The notes beneath the pieces were generated by a model. That model saw only the letters and a program-made list of their open reading frames with translations. It was not told the DNA's origin and did no database searches. 64,000 nucleotides of DNA from Macrotrachela quadricornifera (taxonomy: Eukaryota > Rotifera > Eurotatoria > Philodinida > Philodinidae), in assembly GCA_022393335.1 (NCBI GenBank), contig JAJEKB010021308.1:2442294-2506293 (forward strand), in the 5' to 3' direction. Positions 1 through 12,500 of the stretch are shown here, in pieces (position 1 is the stretch's first letter; each line of letters opens with the position of its first letter). The translations under genes and the position numbers were made by a program.

Positions 1-3000
1 GGCGTTGAATACAATGTTTGTTTGCACTATCCATTTGTAATGGATCTGGTTAGTGTATGTTAAACTTCCTGTTTCTATTGCGAATTCAACAAAATATTTG
101 AACATTTGTGAAACTCCATTCATGTATAATGTTTTCTTTGATAAGTTATTCTATCTTAGCTCTTATTACTTCACAGACACACCAATATTTAAATAGATCC
201 TTGCTATATGTATTTCTCATATAATATAGTTTTTCATCATTTAATCAAACTCACATGCTCATCTACAACACAAGAGAATAGTTGAATAAGTTCTTGCTAT
301 GAATACTTCTTATGCTGTGTTTCTTCGACTCATACAATGTCATCCGATCTTTTCTTTACATTTCATAGCTTTTTTGAATAGTCTTCAAATCCAACAATTC
401 ATTTTCTATGACTTCATACATCGCATGACTCACTCAATAGGTCTATTATACATGAATGAAATATTCGGATGGATTTTTTTACTTAGTTATCATTTGATGC
501 ATGTGCTTTGAACACAACTAATCTTTAGGAATAACTACTATCACTTGAAGAAAGTATTGGAATGAAATTCTCCTACAACCTATTCAACTGACATGTCTGC
601 CATATTCATAAGACACACATAATATCTATTGACTACAGAAGTTACAATTTTTGATTAGAGCCTTGATTTCAACCAGTCATTTCTCATGCAATCTTCTTAA
701 AACGATCAAGTAAAAATCTTTTTGCTCTGAAATAGAGTGAGAATATTTGAATGAAGCATTGGTGTGATATGTTTATCAGTTATAAGATCAATGCTACTTT
801 TGAGAGTTCAATGTTCTGCTTTTTCAGCAACAACAATATGTGGACAGAGTCATTCATAAAGTCATTCTTTGTACATGCATCCACCATTCATAGGTCTGTT
901 TCAATATTTTTTTGTGAAATCAAACGAGATATTTGAACACGTCTTCGTCATAATGATTCGCTTGACATGTAGACAGTGGAATATGACATCGATGTGGTGA
1001 TTGAAAATCCTGTATAATATTGGAATATAGAGTTTGTTCGAAGTATTTGTTTGCTATGTCTGCATCGACAATCATCCATGTGAATGGTTGTCTAAGATGC
1101 AGCGAGATATTGAAATAGATTGGTAATATGAATGATTCATTTATGATCAGTTCGTTGATTCGATGGATGAATGTAGATGTTTATTTGATCTCGGTACAAT
1201 ATTCGAACGGATTCTTTATTTAGATAAGTCTTTTCTTATGTAATCATCGATCGATTGAAAGATAGGCATTTCTAGTTCGAATGCAGCAAAACACATGCAC
1301 AGTTGCTTGATAGCGATGTGAAGTGTTCACTTTCCATATCATCAGTGTATGTGCCTCTAGATTCAAATGTTTTATGTTATCTCAACAAGATATTTCAATA
1401 CTCATATTGTCTGTCATATTCAGTTTCAAGCAATCTTCGATTGTATGATTGATTATAAAGGTTTTTGCTCTCAAGTGAGTAACATATATGAATGCGTTTC
1501 TGTTTGTTGTTGTTTATTTTTTGTGTGTTCTTCGAACGTCATAATAGTTGTAAATGGTTAAATCAATTTCAGTTGAGTATTTGGATGCAAAGTTAGTAGG
1601 GATAATATGTTGGTGATGTATTCATGAATGTTGTGATAAAATTTGAGTCTTTGTTTGCAGTTCATTGAGGTATATGAATAGACAGTTGGTGTGAAATATT
1701 TACTTCTCGAATGGATGTCAATGTTGTGATCAAATTTGATCTCGCTTCCTGATGCCAACCAGGTATTTGGACACTGGTTTAGGATTTATTCCTTTTTTGC
1801 ATCTTCATTAGTCATGTACATGATTCGGTTTTTCATAAGAAGTTACTATAAAGTAGTTGAGGAAGGCCTTTATATACATATTTCATTGATTATGTATTTG
1901 TTATTGAAATAAAAATCCTGAAAGTTGTTTTCACTAGAATACATAATTTGAATAGGACATTTGTTTGAAGTAGTCATTTGCATCATCTTTGTGTGTGATG
2001 AAACTAATTACATGTGTTTGTTTCAAAGTGATCATAAAAGTTGAATAGGTTTTTAATATGATCTATTCATTTGCTATATATCTGTGTACTATTCCATCAA
2101 GAATAGTCATTGTTGTGCTCCAGTGAAACAGTTGCATAGATTCTTGGTAGGAACTGTTCATCTGCCATACGTATGTGTACCATCCAATCAAAAGCAATGT
2201 CGGTTAAGGTTCACTAACATAGTAGCATAGGTTGTTCCTATGAATTGTTCATTTATCATGCGTTTGCTTAACATCCAATCAAAAGTAGTCGTCATTGTCA
2301 TTCAGTGAATTAGTTGAATAGATTCTTGGTATAAGCTATTCATCTGCCATGTGTCTGTGTGTCATTCAATTAAAAGCGGCCTCCATTGAGGTTCAAAAAG
2401 GCAATTGAATACACTTTTCTTGTGAACTAGCCATTTATCATGCATCTGTTTCTCATTTAATCAAGAGCAGTCTCTGTTGAGGTTCTAAAAGACAGTTGAA
2501 CACATTCTTATTATTATCTATTGATTTACCATGCATCTGTGTATCATTCAATCAAAAACAGTCTACGTTGGAATTCAGTGTATTAGTTGAATAGATTCTT
2601 GGTAAGAACTGTTCATCTGTCGTGCGTCCATATATCATTCAATCAAACACAGTCTTTGTTGAGATTCATTGGATTAGTTGAATAGATTCTTGGTATGAAC
2701 TATACATTTGCCATGTATCTGTGTATCTTTCAATTAAAAGCGGTCTCCGTTGAGATTCAAAAACACAGTTGAATACATTCTTACTTTAAACTAGCCAATT
2801 ATCATGTGTCTGTTTCTCATTTAATCAAGAGTGGTTTCTGTTGATACTCAGAAAGATAGTAGAATAAATTTTTGCTCTGAACTACTCATTTACCATGCGT
2901 GCGTGTTTCATTTGATCAAAAGCCATCTTTGATGTTGTTCAATAAAATAGTTGAATAGATTCTTCGTGTGGACGATTCATTTACCATGCATCTGTATATC

Positions 3001-3480
3001 ATTCAATCAAAAGTAGTCTTTGTTGAGATTTGATGAATTACTTGAACAAATTCCTGGTATGAACTATTCATCTGCCGTGTGTTTGTGTATCATTCAATCA
3101 AAAATGGTCTCCATTGAGGTTCAAAAACACAGACGAATACATTCTTACTGTAAACTAGCCATATATGATGCGTCTGTTTCTCATTCAGTTGAGAATATAT
3201 TTTCGTTCGAGTTTAGTTAAATGTTGAATGCAATGTTTGTTTGCACTATGCACTTGTAATGGACCCATCCAGAAGATGTTTAACTTCATATCTTCATTGC
3301 ACGTTGGACAAAATAATCGAAAACTTGTCAGACCAAATTCATCAGTGATGTTTTGTCTGAGCAGTTATTCAATGTTAGCTGCTGTTCTTTTGGTAAGAGA
3401 TGAATATTTGAATAGAGTTCTGAGAAGCCGAGAAACGGGTATGTTACATGCACATGATGTATTGCTTCAAGACACTTAAT
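1..3480. repeat. Degenerate 91-bp tandem array with 364-bp higher-order unit
   Basis: Units begin with variants of GTTGAATAGATTC and run through TTCATCTGCCATG and ATCATTCAATCAAAAG. Unit starts in the best-preserved part lie near 2311, 2494, 2585, 2675, 2767, 2858, 2950, 3039 and 3131, giving a period of about 91 bp. The variant with TTCTTGGTATGAACTATTC recurs at 2311, 2675 and 3039, exactly 364 bp apart, so four 91-mers form a higher-order unit. The first 170 bases of the window resemble 3228-3400, so the last unit type recurs about 3.2 kb away. Repeats in 1-1900 are much more diverged. Since 91 is not a multiple of 3 and all frames are broken, it is not coding. Confidence 0.8.
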
Positions 3481-4386
3481 TAATGCTTCATTTTCTCTTT
3501 TTAGATAATTTACAGCCAAGAAGCGATTTCAATAAAGAGACACTTCAATATACTAACAGTGAATTTTTTTTAATACGAACATTATTGCCAACTTTTTCTT
3601 TGTATTTCAACCCTGCACATTTTTGTAGCTTGTAAATTTTTTAATTTCAATTAAAATAATAAAGTGCGTTGAAGGTATATGATTCGACGGTCTTCTGAGA
3701 GCCGTAGCGATCATCAACAACGTATCTTGCTTTTTTGAAGTAAAGGTGACCCACTCAGTTGAGCGAATCTACAATTAGAATAAAATTGCAACTGTTTCGA
3801 TGATTCCTCAAGAATGAACTCAATTTATAAAAGCAAGGATTTGCCTTTCAGTCCATGATATGTTATAAATGCGAGAAATCTATATACGTACGCATTCGCA
3901 CGATTCAAACACGTATTAGCTTTGTCATTGTTTCTTTCGTGTTTTTCTTCATCCATCGTACACGAAAACTTTTGCTTATCTTACAATGGTATAATCGTTT
4001 TTTCGATACATCTTGCCTAGGGAGGAAACAAAACTAATATCAGTGACTCAACGAGGAATCAACTGCACGATGATAACTACCACTGAACAGGTTTACATAG
4101 AGCTATTGTAAACAAAAGTATTATACAAACTGAAACTGGTAGAACAACTGAGCAAGTTTAAAAAGGAATTATTATCAGTGTTGATTACGATATTGTTGGT
4201 ACAAAAAGAGTATCACTCACGAGGGAGCATCCCCAGATACCCCACTACTATTCCATTCGTTCATACATCATTCGACAGAGACATTTGGATAGATTAAAAG
4301 ATTAAAAGGATTTCGGCCGACAGCTTATCCTTCAGGATTTAGAGCCATTTCACTAGAATTCTAGCCTATAGCATCGTATACACAAA
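3481..4386. other. Gene-free stretch
   Basis: AT-rich sequence. A tract ending in TTTTTAG at 3500-3505 followed by about 150 bases and an AATAAA-like signal near 3656 could be a terminal exon border, but no supporting open frame was found. Nothing else recognised. Confidence 0.4.
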
Positions 4387-4676
4387 GGCAACGAATGATG
4401 ATATTTAGGCCTGAGATTTTGTGTCCAAGCATAGGCCTACTTGTAACTAGAAATATCCTGAAATTTTCAGCTAAAAAAAATGCTTCCCTCTCGAGATCTT
4501 GAATTTCCAAAAAAAGTAAAACTCGGCCATGTTTCATTGAATGTAAGTGTTTTTTGGAAATTCAATATTTCGAGAAGAAAGCATTTTTCCGGCTGAAAAT
4601 TTCAGGATATTCTAGTTACAAGTAGATCTATCTTTGAACACAAAATCTCAAGCCTAAATATCGTTATTCGTTACCG
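4387..4676. repeat. Imperfect inverted repeat (foldback element, family A)
   Basis: The left arm (about 4387-4510) and right arm (about 4552-4676) are imperfect reverse complements around a short loop. Examples are GGCAACGAATGATGATATTT against AAATATCGTTATTCGTTACC, and CTTGTAACTAG against CTAGTTACAAG. A diverged relative lies at about 43500-43815, so this is a dispersed non-autonomous family rather than a chance palindrome. No coding capacity. Confidence 0.75.
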
Positions 4677-5038
4677 TGCCGATATCTATATATCACCTCT
4701 TATTGACTTCCTTCTAACCTTTAGCTAACCTTCATCTGACCTTGCCTTCTTCTACTCTCTTTCTCCTCTCTCATTTGTTACTTTCTTGTGAATATATCTC
4801 TCTCGTGACCGATGTATATATACCGTGAATATATAGAAAATAAAGAAGTTGTGACCGATACACGCTTGTTGTTACATGACAACCCTGGCAAAACAAACCA
4901 CGCACTTCTGATCAAAAAGAAGAAACAAAATTTTTGGGCAATCTGTCGATTATCCATTTTTAAATTTTGATACCATGTCGAATTTGGTCAATTAGACAAG
5001 TTAAGAAGCGTTTACTCTTCTCAAATCAAAGACTTAAT
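4677..5038. other. Pyrimidine-rich stretch, no gene
   Basis: A CT-rich tract (4700-4800) is followed by GAATATATAGAAAATAAAG with a polyadenylation-like hexamer near 4839. This could be the end of a decayed LTR or UTR, but no partner LTR or target duplication was found. Confidence 0.3.
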
Positions 5039-6290
5039 ATGAATATATCCTTCAGTAAATTAAATGATGTGTGTCTTGATTGTATTTATCTACATGCACA
5101 TGTAATCAATAAATGTAAACACACAGTATGTATGAACTGTTTATATGAAGCAAATGACAAAAAGATTGAACTTCAAAGAGCGATATTTATATGTCCGCAA
5201 TGCGAAAAGTTGAATGAACATCAAACTCGTGTAGAACCAACGTCGAGTCAAGAATCAAACGCAAACCAAGAAGAAAACGAATTAATCAAGTAGCTACCGA
5301 AATTAGAACAAGAAGAATTAAATGAACAACAAACAGAATCAATGCTGGCTCTGAACGACATTCATGAAAACGATTCAATATGGCCGGTTGGAACTGAATC
5401 GTGGTTGATGCATGAAATTAAAGCTCAAAGAGAAATTTTCGCCCGGAAAGAATGTGCAAAACAATCCATAATAAATCAAAACAACGAAAATATGAATGAC
5501 TGGTGCTAGGGATGCACCAGTCCAGTTAACTGGGTACCCAGTGACACTAGGTACCCCAGTTAACTGGAACCCAGTGTCACTGGGTATTTATTTTAACTGG
5601 ATACATATTCAACTGGTTTATTATTTATAAAATCATCGGTAGTTTCCTTTGTGCTAGGCATCCATGAGTCCAGTTAACTGGGTGCCCAGTGACACTGGGT
5701 ACCCAGTTAACTGGGTGTATATAGGATGTGTAAAAATATTTTTCCAGACGGGTAACACTATGATTTTAGATAGCGTACATAAGGATCTTAATACCAAATT
5801 AAAGTGTGTCAAAAATGGAATTTATTCATGCTAAATGTAGGGATGCACCAGTGAGTTAATAACTGATATGTGGGTCCCAGTTAACTGGGGGTACCCCAGT
5901 GTCACTGGGTCCCCCAGTTATCACTGGGTCCCAGTTAACTGGGTACCCAGTGTCACTGGGACCCCAGTTATCACTGGGTACCCCAGTTAACTGGGACCCA
6001 GTTACCAGTTATTAACTGTCACTGGTGCATCCCTAGACTGGTGCTGTCAACAAACTTCAGAAGGTTATTCATCATGACCCAACGGAACAGAATCATGGCA
6101 TGTTCATCAAATCGAACCACAACTCGATCGATTTAAGACTATACTGACTTTGAAGACTGAAAAATTGGATGATTCTGAAAATTTATTAGAAGTTTCAGTA
6201 CATTATTCACCAGCTGAACAAGTACCCCGAACTAATTCCAACAGCAATCCTCCAACAAAGTCAAAGGAAAAAAGAAACATGCACTCTAAA
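5039..6290 (+). pseudogene. RING-finger (C3HC4) protein, disrupted
   Basis: From the ATG at 5039 the frame encodes a compact RING signature: CLDC, ten residues later CKHTVC with MNC, then CPQC after 18 residues. The spacing C-x2-C-x10-C-x-H-x2-C-x2-C-x18-C-x2-C fits a C3HC4 RING, usually a zinc-binding E3 ubiquitin ligase module. A TAG at 5291 breaks the frame. Reading continues as a Glu/Gln-rich tail to 5506, where a transposon is inserted, and resumes in frame after 6044 with a second stop (TGA) before a Ser/Pro-rich tail. A GTESW motif occurs on both sides of the insertion, suggesting an internal repeat. The frame is open upstream of 5039, so the true start may be earlier. With two stops and an insertion this is a dead copy; E3 activity is inferred from the family only. 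Confidence 0.65.
5507..6035. mobile_element. hAT-like palindrome-rich non-autonomous transposon
   Basis: The ends are TAGGGATGCACCAGT and its exact reverse complement ACTGGTGCATCCCTA. The nine bases GACTGGTGC flank both sides (5498-5506 and 6036-6044), a target duplication within the RING pseudogene. The inside is packed with short palindromes: CCCAGTTAACTGGG, CCCAGTGTCACTGGG and GGTACC. A second copy of the terminus starts at 5838 and pairs with the right end, giving an inner 198-bp inverted repeat, and a diverged terminus lies near 5655. The 8-9 bp duplication and the TAGGGATGCACC-like terminus suggest the hAT superfamily. There is no transposase. Confidence 0.85.
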
Positions 6291-6660
6291 AAAAAAGGAT
6301 TTTTACCGAATCAAAAAAGGATCTTTCTCTCGATACACGGGAAGAGCCTTTTTTGGTTTCGGAACTAGATGGTTTCGAGCCGAACCATAACTGAAAATAG
6401 CAAGAAAAAAGGTTTGGTAGCAAAGGTTTCGTTCGAAACCTTTAAAATCATCGTATGAAATGGTTCGGTAGAGATCCCGCTGAACTCGTTTAAACCGAGG
6501 TTTCGCATTGAACCTTAGCTACTGAACCATTCAAATCTATCCACAGAAAAGTTTGGTAAAAAATCTTTAGCGCCGAACCTTTTTAGTACAGTACCTAGAA
6601 GGTTCTATGCTGACCCAAAGCTGTGGAACCATCTATATAGGCATTTTCCTTTTGGGTCAC
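6291..6660. repeat. GGTTTCG/GGTTCGG-rich MITE-like sequence
   Basis: Short inverted motifs recur, such as AAAGGTTTCG followed by CGAAACCTTT near 6422-6445, and several GGTTCGG/CCGAACC pairs. Clear ends and a target duplication were not found. It may supply the last codons of the preceding pseudogene frame. Confidence 0.35.
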
Positions 6661-6679
6661 TATCATTTTTACACTACTC

Positions 6680-7310
6680 AATGGGGTAAAATAGACCTAT
6701 AAGTGGACGTATGAATTTTAAAAAAATATAATTTTTTTCATAGGACCGGAGGAGGTAAAATATACCCATGAGTGGATATGGAAATCTGATGATAAATGTT
6801 TAATCGGATGTTATTATGTAGGGTAAACTAGACTTAGGAGTGAATAGGAAGATTTTAAAAATCATGAGTAACCGTTTAGCTCTTTATAGGTTGAAATGGT
6901 CGGGTGAGTGGATTGGAAAAGTTTAAACAATATTAGTAATAGAATTTTATTATAAAGGATGAAAGGGTCGTATCAGTGCAGAAGAAAATTTAAAAAAATA
7001 TTAGCAATGTGATTCATTATAAAGAGTGAATGGGTCCTGTTGGTTTATATGAAGATTTTAAGAAAATTTAGTAATAGCATTTCAACATATACATTGAGGG
7101 TAATCTGTTGGTAGATTCGAATTTTTTAAGCGGAAGTAGTATGGGGATTTCAATTTTGATGATAACATTGACGTGGTAGTGAATATAAAAATTTGTGGTA
7201 AAATTTTTTATCTGAGTTTAATATATAAGGTATAGTAGGCTCAGGAGTGAGTATGTAGGCTTTATGAAAAACAATGACTGAATTTTATTGTATCGCGTAA
7301 AATGCACGTA
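6680..7310. repeat. Degenerate ~70-bp tandem array
   Basis: About eight units repeat the theme GGGTAAAATAGACC, AGTGAGTGGATATG, AAGATTTTAAAAA, ATTAGTAATAGA, TTTATTATAAA. Unit starts lie near 6685, 6747, 6818, 6888, 6958 and 7020. Later units are more diverged. No protein coding is seen. Confidence 0.6.
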
Positions 7311-7849
7311 ATTGTTGATATTAGCATTTGAAGAATATTTACTAACGTAATCTTTCCCTGTTTGTTGTAATAGAGCTATCTGTTAACGGAAATATTTAGG
7401 AAAAATGAATATCCTTATTTTAGTATGTGAGTAAATTACAGTTATTGGTTAAGATGAAGAGATGTAGAAAATTATTCACCTCATTTTAAGATCTGTATTA
7501 GATATACATATTCAAAAATAGAAACCTTGTTTCTTGTTTAAGCTTAGAAATTTTTATGTACGAAATTTGATCAGTGCGAAAAACGAAAATAGTTAACAAA
7601 AAGACGATGATTAACTTAAACTTGAACAATATATATATAAATAATAGTTTTATTTGAAATCTGAATTATTATCTTCTTTGAAAAACTGGGTATTTCCTTT
7701 TTTCTGGATTAAAGGAACTTTTTTATATTTGATATTCTAGTTAAATTTAAAGGTGATAAGATTTGTTTGAATACTTTTATCGTTTAACATTTGAAACAAT
7801 TAATTAGCTCTTTCACCTACACTCTCACTTTTGTGTTCGTTCTGTGAAC
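7311..7849. other. Gene-free AT-rich stretch
   Basis: No recognisable gene, repeat or RNA between the 70-bp array and the 5' part of LINE copy 1. Confidence 0.5.
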
Positions 7850-8121
7850 AATCAAATGATTGTTGACTCTAATATATAAAAGAAAAGAATTAATAATGGA
7901 TATTCATTCGGCGATTACACTCGGTGGCGATCAGTCGCATTATCGAGTGCTTTCGTTATTTTCTTTCGTCTTTCACAGCTTAACTTCTACGAAGTTTTTT
8001 CTCTCACATTCAAGTCCTCGGACTTTAAAATCTTTTGGTCTTTGTTCTCTGGTTTTTCTTTGTTCTACAGAATCACTCAGGCGGAACATATACTTATTTT
8101 TATTTGGTGGTTCCTGTTGGG

Positions 8122-9482
8122 ATGCCTCCGAAAACAGGAGGGGGTGGTGCTAGTGACAAGAAGCGCAATAGCAGCTCGGTCAACCAGCCACGTCACTCGC
8201 CAACAACAACAACAACAATAACCACAACGTCACAAAGAACCCGACAAGCTGGCAACAGCTCAATGGTTAGTAAATCCGGCCAACGAAACTTCAGCATAGC
8301 TCCTCTCGTCCTAGAGGGAGTGAAACTAAGTAAGTTGGAACTGAATGATTTTCTTAAGAAAGAACTGAAGGATATTAGAATTGCGATATCCAACTCGCAC
8401 GCTCAGGTGCTTTCACCTTGTATGCCATTGATGTTCAATCGTTCAATCGTCTTTTGAACGAATTGTCATCAATTCTATGCAACAAAGGTCAACCTAGTGC
8501 AAAAGTTTTTGTTCCTCGTTCGATCCAACGGATCAAGGATACAGAAAAGTTGGCATTCGTCAAACGGGTCGATCTTGAACTATCGGAAGATCGAATAGCA
8601 GAAGCACTAAAGGCCGTTGGTCTTGATGTGACTAATGTTACTCGATTAACTGGTAAGGATGGAAAAACCCCTATGAGGACAGTCAAGGTATCATTCAGTG
8701 ACGTCGCCAACAGAAACACATTTGTGCATACTGGTTTACAAGTGGATTGCATGCACTTCACCGCTGAACCAGCATCACAAAATTCCAAGCCGGTGCAATG
8801 CTACATTTGCTTGAAGTACAATCATATAGCCAAGTACTGCAGAACGAAACAGCAAGTATGTGCTCGATGCGGTGAACACTATCGTATGGATCAATATACT
8901 GCTGTTAGTGAAGCAGCCAAGTGCTATAACTGTAAAGGTAATCATTTAGCCACTTCTAATGATTGTCCATTTTATAAGGAACAAGAAACAAGAATGGTCA
9001 AAATGATTAACCAATATTCGTCATCAAGCAAACCAGTAGCAAAACCACCGTCAATTTACGACATCAACCACTACCCACCACTACCGATCATGTCACAACG
9101 GCAACAAGATCACTTACAGAGTGACTTATTCGATGAATTGATCAATGTATTAAGTAGCAAAATGGAAAAAATCGTCGAAGAAACTACTAGTCGACTATTC
9201 CAGAAGCTACAACAGAAAATCACGAAAATCGAAAAGTCAATAGGTTTAATTGACAACAGCCAACATGATGCATTAACTATATCAGATTCTGACTTCAGTA
9301 ATGATGAAGAATGTAATGTAGTTAAGCACATGAAGAGCAGACAAAGTCAAAGTGTGGATACAGCTAAAGCAACAGCATCATCGATAACTGTTTATAATAA
9401 GGCAACAACGGCTCTTAAGGTAGCTCCTTCATCAAAGTTACCAAAGAAGCATCAAAGTCGACCAAAAGAGGCCGTTCTTTGA
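8122..9482 (+). pseudogene. LINE copy 1 ORF1 (gag-like, CCHC zinc knuckles)
   Basis: ORF1 binds the element RNA in related retrotransposons. The likely start is the ATG at 8122 (MPPKTGGGG). The N-terminal part is Ser/Thr/Gln-rich. The frame switches near 8380-8415, after which the reading enters a RRM/PRE-C2HC-like region followed by two zinc knuckles: CYICLKYNHIAKYC and CYNCKGNHLATSNDC, with CARCGEHY between them. The C-terminal third has a coiled-coil-like stretch (about 9120-9250) and a Ser/Lys-rich tail. A matching remnant starts at 46563 in copy 2. The frameshift makes this non-functional unless bridged by ribosomal frameshifting. Confidence 0.8.
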
Positions 9483-9533
9483 ACACCTCGCTAGAGACAA
9501 CGACAATTGATAGCAACAAAGACCTTAAAATAA

Positions 9534-12500
9534 GCAACGTCGATAATTAAAGTATGCCACATTAACATCAACTCAATTACAAAACACAAAGACGAACTCC
9601 TAGCTAGATTCTCCAAATACGACATCATTTCTGTGAATGAAACTATCTTGAAGAGTGAATGTCAGTTCTCTCTCTTGGGTTACAATGTTTACAGAAATGA
9701 CCGTGTTGCGAAGTCTGGTGGTGGGGTTCTACTGGCAGTGAAACAACATATCAAATTTCGAGAAATGCTGAACAAGACAACACGTCAAAACGAAGCGATA
9801 GCAGTAGAGATTGAAACACATAATTTCAAATCAATACTGTTAGCATCAATTTACGTGCCACCAACAGCGAAGATCGATATTAGTTTATTTCGTGAATTGT
9901 ACAGTATTAACAACAACTGTATTATTGTAGGTGATCTTGATGCCACATTATATGAAATGGGATCAAGGAAGACAGCTTCAAGAATTATTTAAAGATGGTC
10001 TGATTGATTGTGTTGATGATGATAGTGCAACATTTACAAAATATGATTATGAAGAGAAACTCGATTGGATATTAGCCAGTCAGCCTCTGTTATCATTCAT
10101 ATCAAATGTAGAAACACATCTTCAAATCGGCACAATTACTGGACACAAGCCGTTAACATTTGATATTCCTTTTGGAGTGCAACTAAGACCACTATCTCCA
10201 AGAATATCATTTAATTTTAAAGCGGCAAAATGGCCATCATTTAGAAGCGAGTTAGATCAACAACTAAAGATGTGGAGAAATGATCGTCGATTGGATTCAA
10301 CGGCAGATATAGAAGAATATACGTCGTTCATTACCAACAGCATATTGGTAGCAACGAAAGAAGCCTTTCCACCAGTTAAACAAAAATGCATCAGCTATAC
10401 ACCAAGTGAAGCTTCGAAGAGCTTGATCCAATTAAAGCATCAAGCATACCGAAGATGGAAGAAGACTGAAGATTATAATGATAAACATCAATATTATAAC
10501 TTCAAGATCTTGTTAACAAATTCACTTAAGAATGACAGAAGAAAAAACTTCAACAAGTTAATGTCTTCACTCTGTCATAAGAAGATGTATTCGGAAGCTG
10601 TTTGGCGAACGGTGCGCAAGTTCCACAACAAACGGAGCAAGCAAACCTATGGGAACATCATGAAATACAACAACATCACAGCAACATCAGACAAGGAGAA
10701 AGCGGACCTATTCGCGGATTATTTTCAAAATGAAGTCTACTTTCAATCTGCTGATACATTACCATTTCATGATCAAGTAACTCGTCAAGCAAGCATCATC
10801 AAGAATGGATTTATAACCAATTCAAACACGACTAGGTGGAAGAGAATCACTGTTAAAGAATTTAAAGAAAATAATGTAAATAATGTAGTTTTATGACTAG
10901 TATATATTTATATGAAAAAATGGAAATTTTCGATCTTATACGATCATTTTCAACCAAAAACAAGACATGATAACTAGGTGTTACAAAATCAACATTATTG
11001 TCGTCACCGTCATCACCATCATTCAAATATCTATCGCCATCTGTTAATGAAGTTAATGATAATGAAGTTAATGATAATGAAGTTATAATTATTAGGTTTA
11101 TGTTGTTATAGTTATAGTTATAGTTATAGTTATAGTTATATAATCAGTTTTGTTTTTGTTTGTAACACCTAGTTATTATGTCTTGTTTTTGGTTGAAAAT
11201 GATCGTATAAGATCGAAAATTTCCATTTTTTCATATAAATATATACTAGTCATAAAACTACATTATTTGCATTGTTTTCTTTAAATTTAATTATAAAATC
11301 TCAAGTTATACAATTTTCATACTGTTAAAGAAGTTAAATCTCATCTTAAACAACTCCGGAACAGCTCTCCTGGTCCAGATAACATCCGCAATAGGTGTTT
11401 GAAAAATTATTCAAAACTACTTGTCCAGCATCTAACCAATCTGTACAATTTAATTTTAAAGAAAGGTTATATTCCAGAAGGATGGAAAAAGGCCAATATT
11501 ATTCTTCTATTGAGACCGAAAAAAGACAAGCAACATCCGTCTAGCTATCGACCGATTAGTCTCCTTAGTTGCCTCGGCAAACTATTGGAGAAAATCATCA
11601 AACAACGGCTAATGCTTGAAATCAATCGACGAAACATTCTACCACAACATCAAGCAGGATTTAGACCAGGCAAAAGCACAGTTTACAACATCGTAAGACT
11701 AGAACGATATGCGGAAGGATAACTAAGGCGGGAACGTCGAAGGCGTAATTCAGCTGTCGTTCTCTTCGATATTAAAGCGGCTTTTGACTCGGTATGGCAT
11801 GATGGCTTGATTTATAAATTAAATGATCTACGTCTTCCTCGATACATTATTCACTACATGATTTCATTTCTTAACAACAGAACGGCTGCAATTGAACTTG
11901 AAGGTGTATTATCACGTCCATTCAACTTAATGAGCGGGACGCCACAAGGATCTCCGCTGTCACCACTATTGTATATCATATACACGGCAGATTCGATGAA
12001 TGGAATACCGACTCATACAGAACATGGGTTATTCGCCGATGATACAGCACTATGGACATCAGGAAACACCATGACAATCCTGAATACAAGATTACAGCAA
12101 TCCATAGATGCATTCGAAAGTTGGTGCCAATCATGGAAATTAAAATTATAACCAACAAAAACAGAGTTGGTCCACTTCAGCATACATCCAAGGAAAGCGT
12201 ATAAACATCCAGTGGAGGTGAAAGTTGAAAATACAATCATTAAACCATTGGATTATACGAGGTACTTGGGTGTTATGATAGACAAACGACTCAGATGGCG
12301 AAGTCATCTCGATTATATCGAAAGCAAGATTACCCCCCGGATCAGTCTTCTTAGATATCTATCGAGAATTGCATACGAACCCAATAGCAGGACGATGATA
12401 AACATCTACAAATCAATTGTACGCACAATGCTTATTTATGGTTATCCTGTTCTACTGACAGCTGATTCAAAAGTATGGAACCGAATGCAGGTTATGCAAA

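Noticed and set aside
3228..3479. 83-codon frame in the satellite-like array
   Set aside because: It lies across 91-bp units that are not a multiple of three; other units break the frame, so it is chance.
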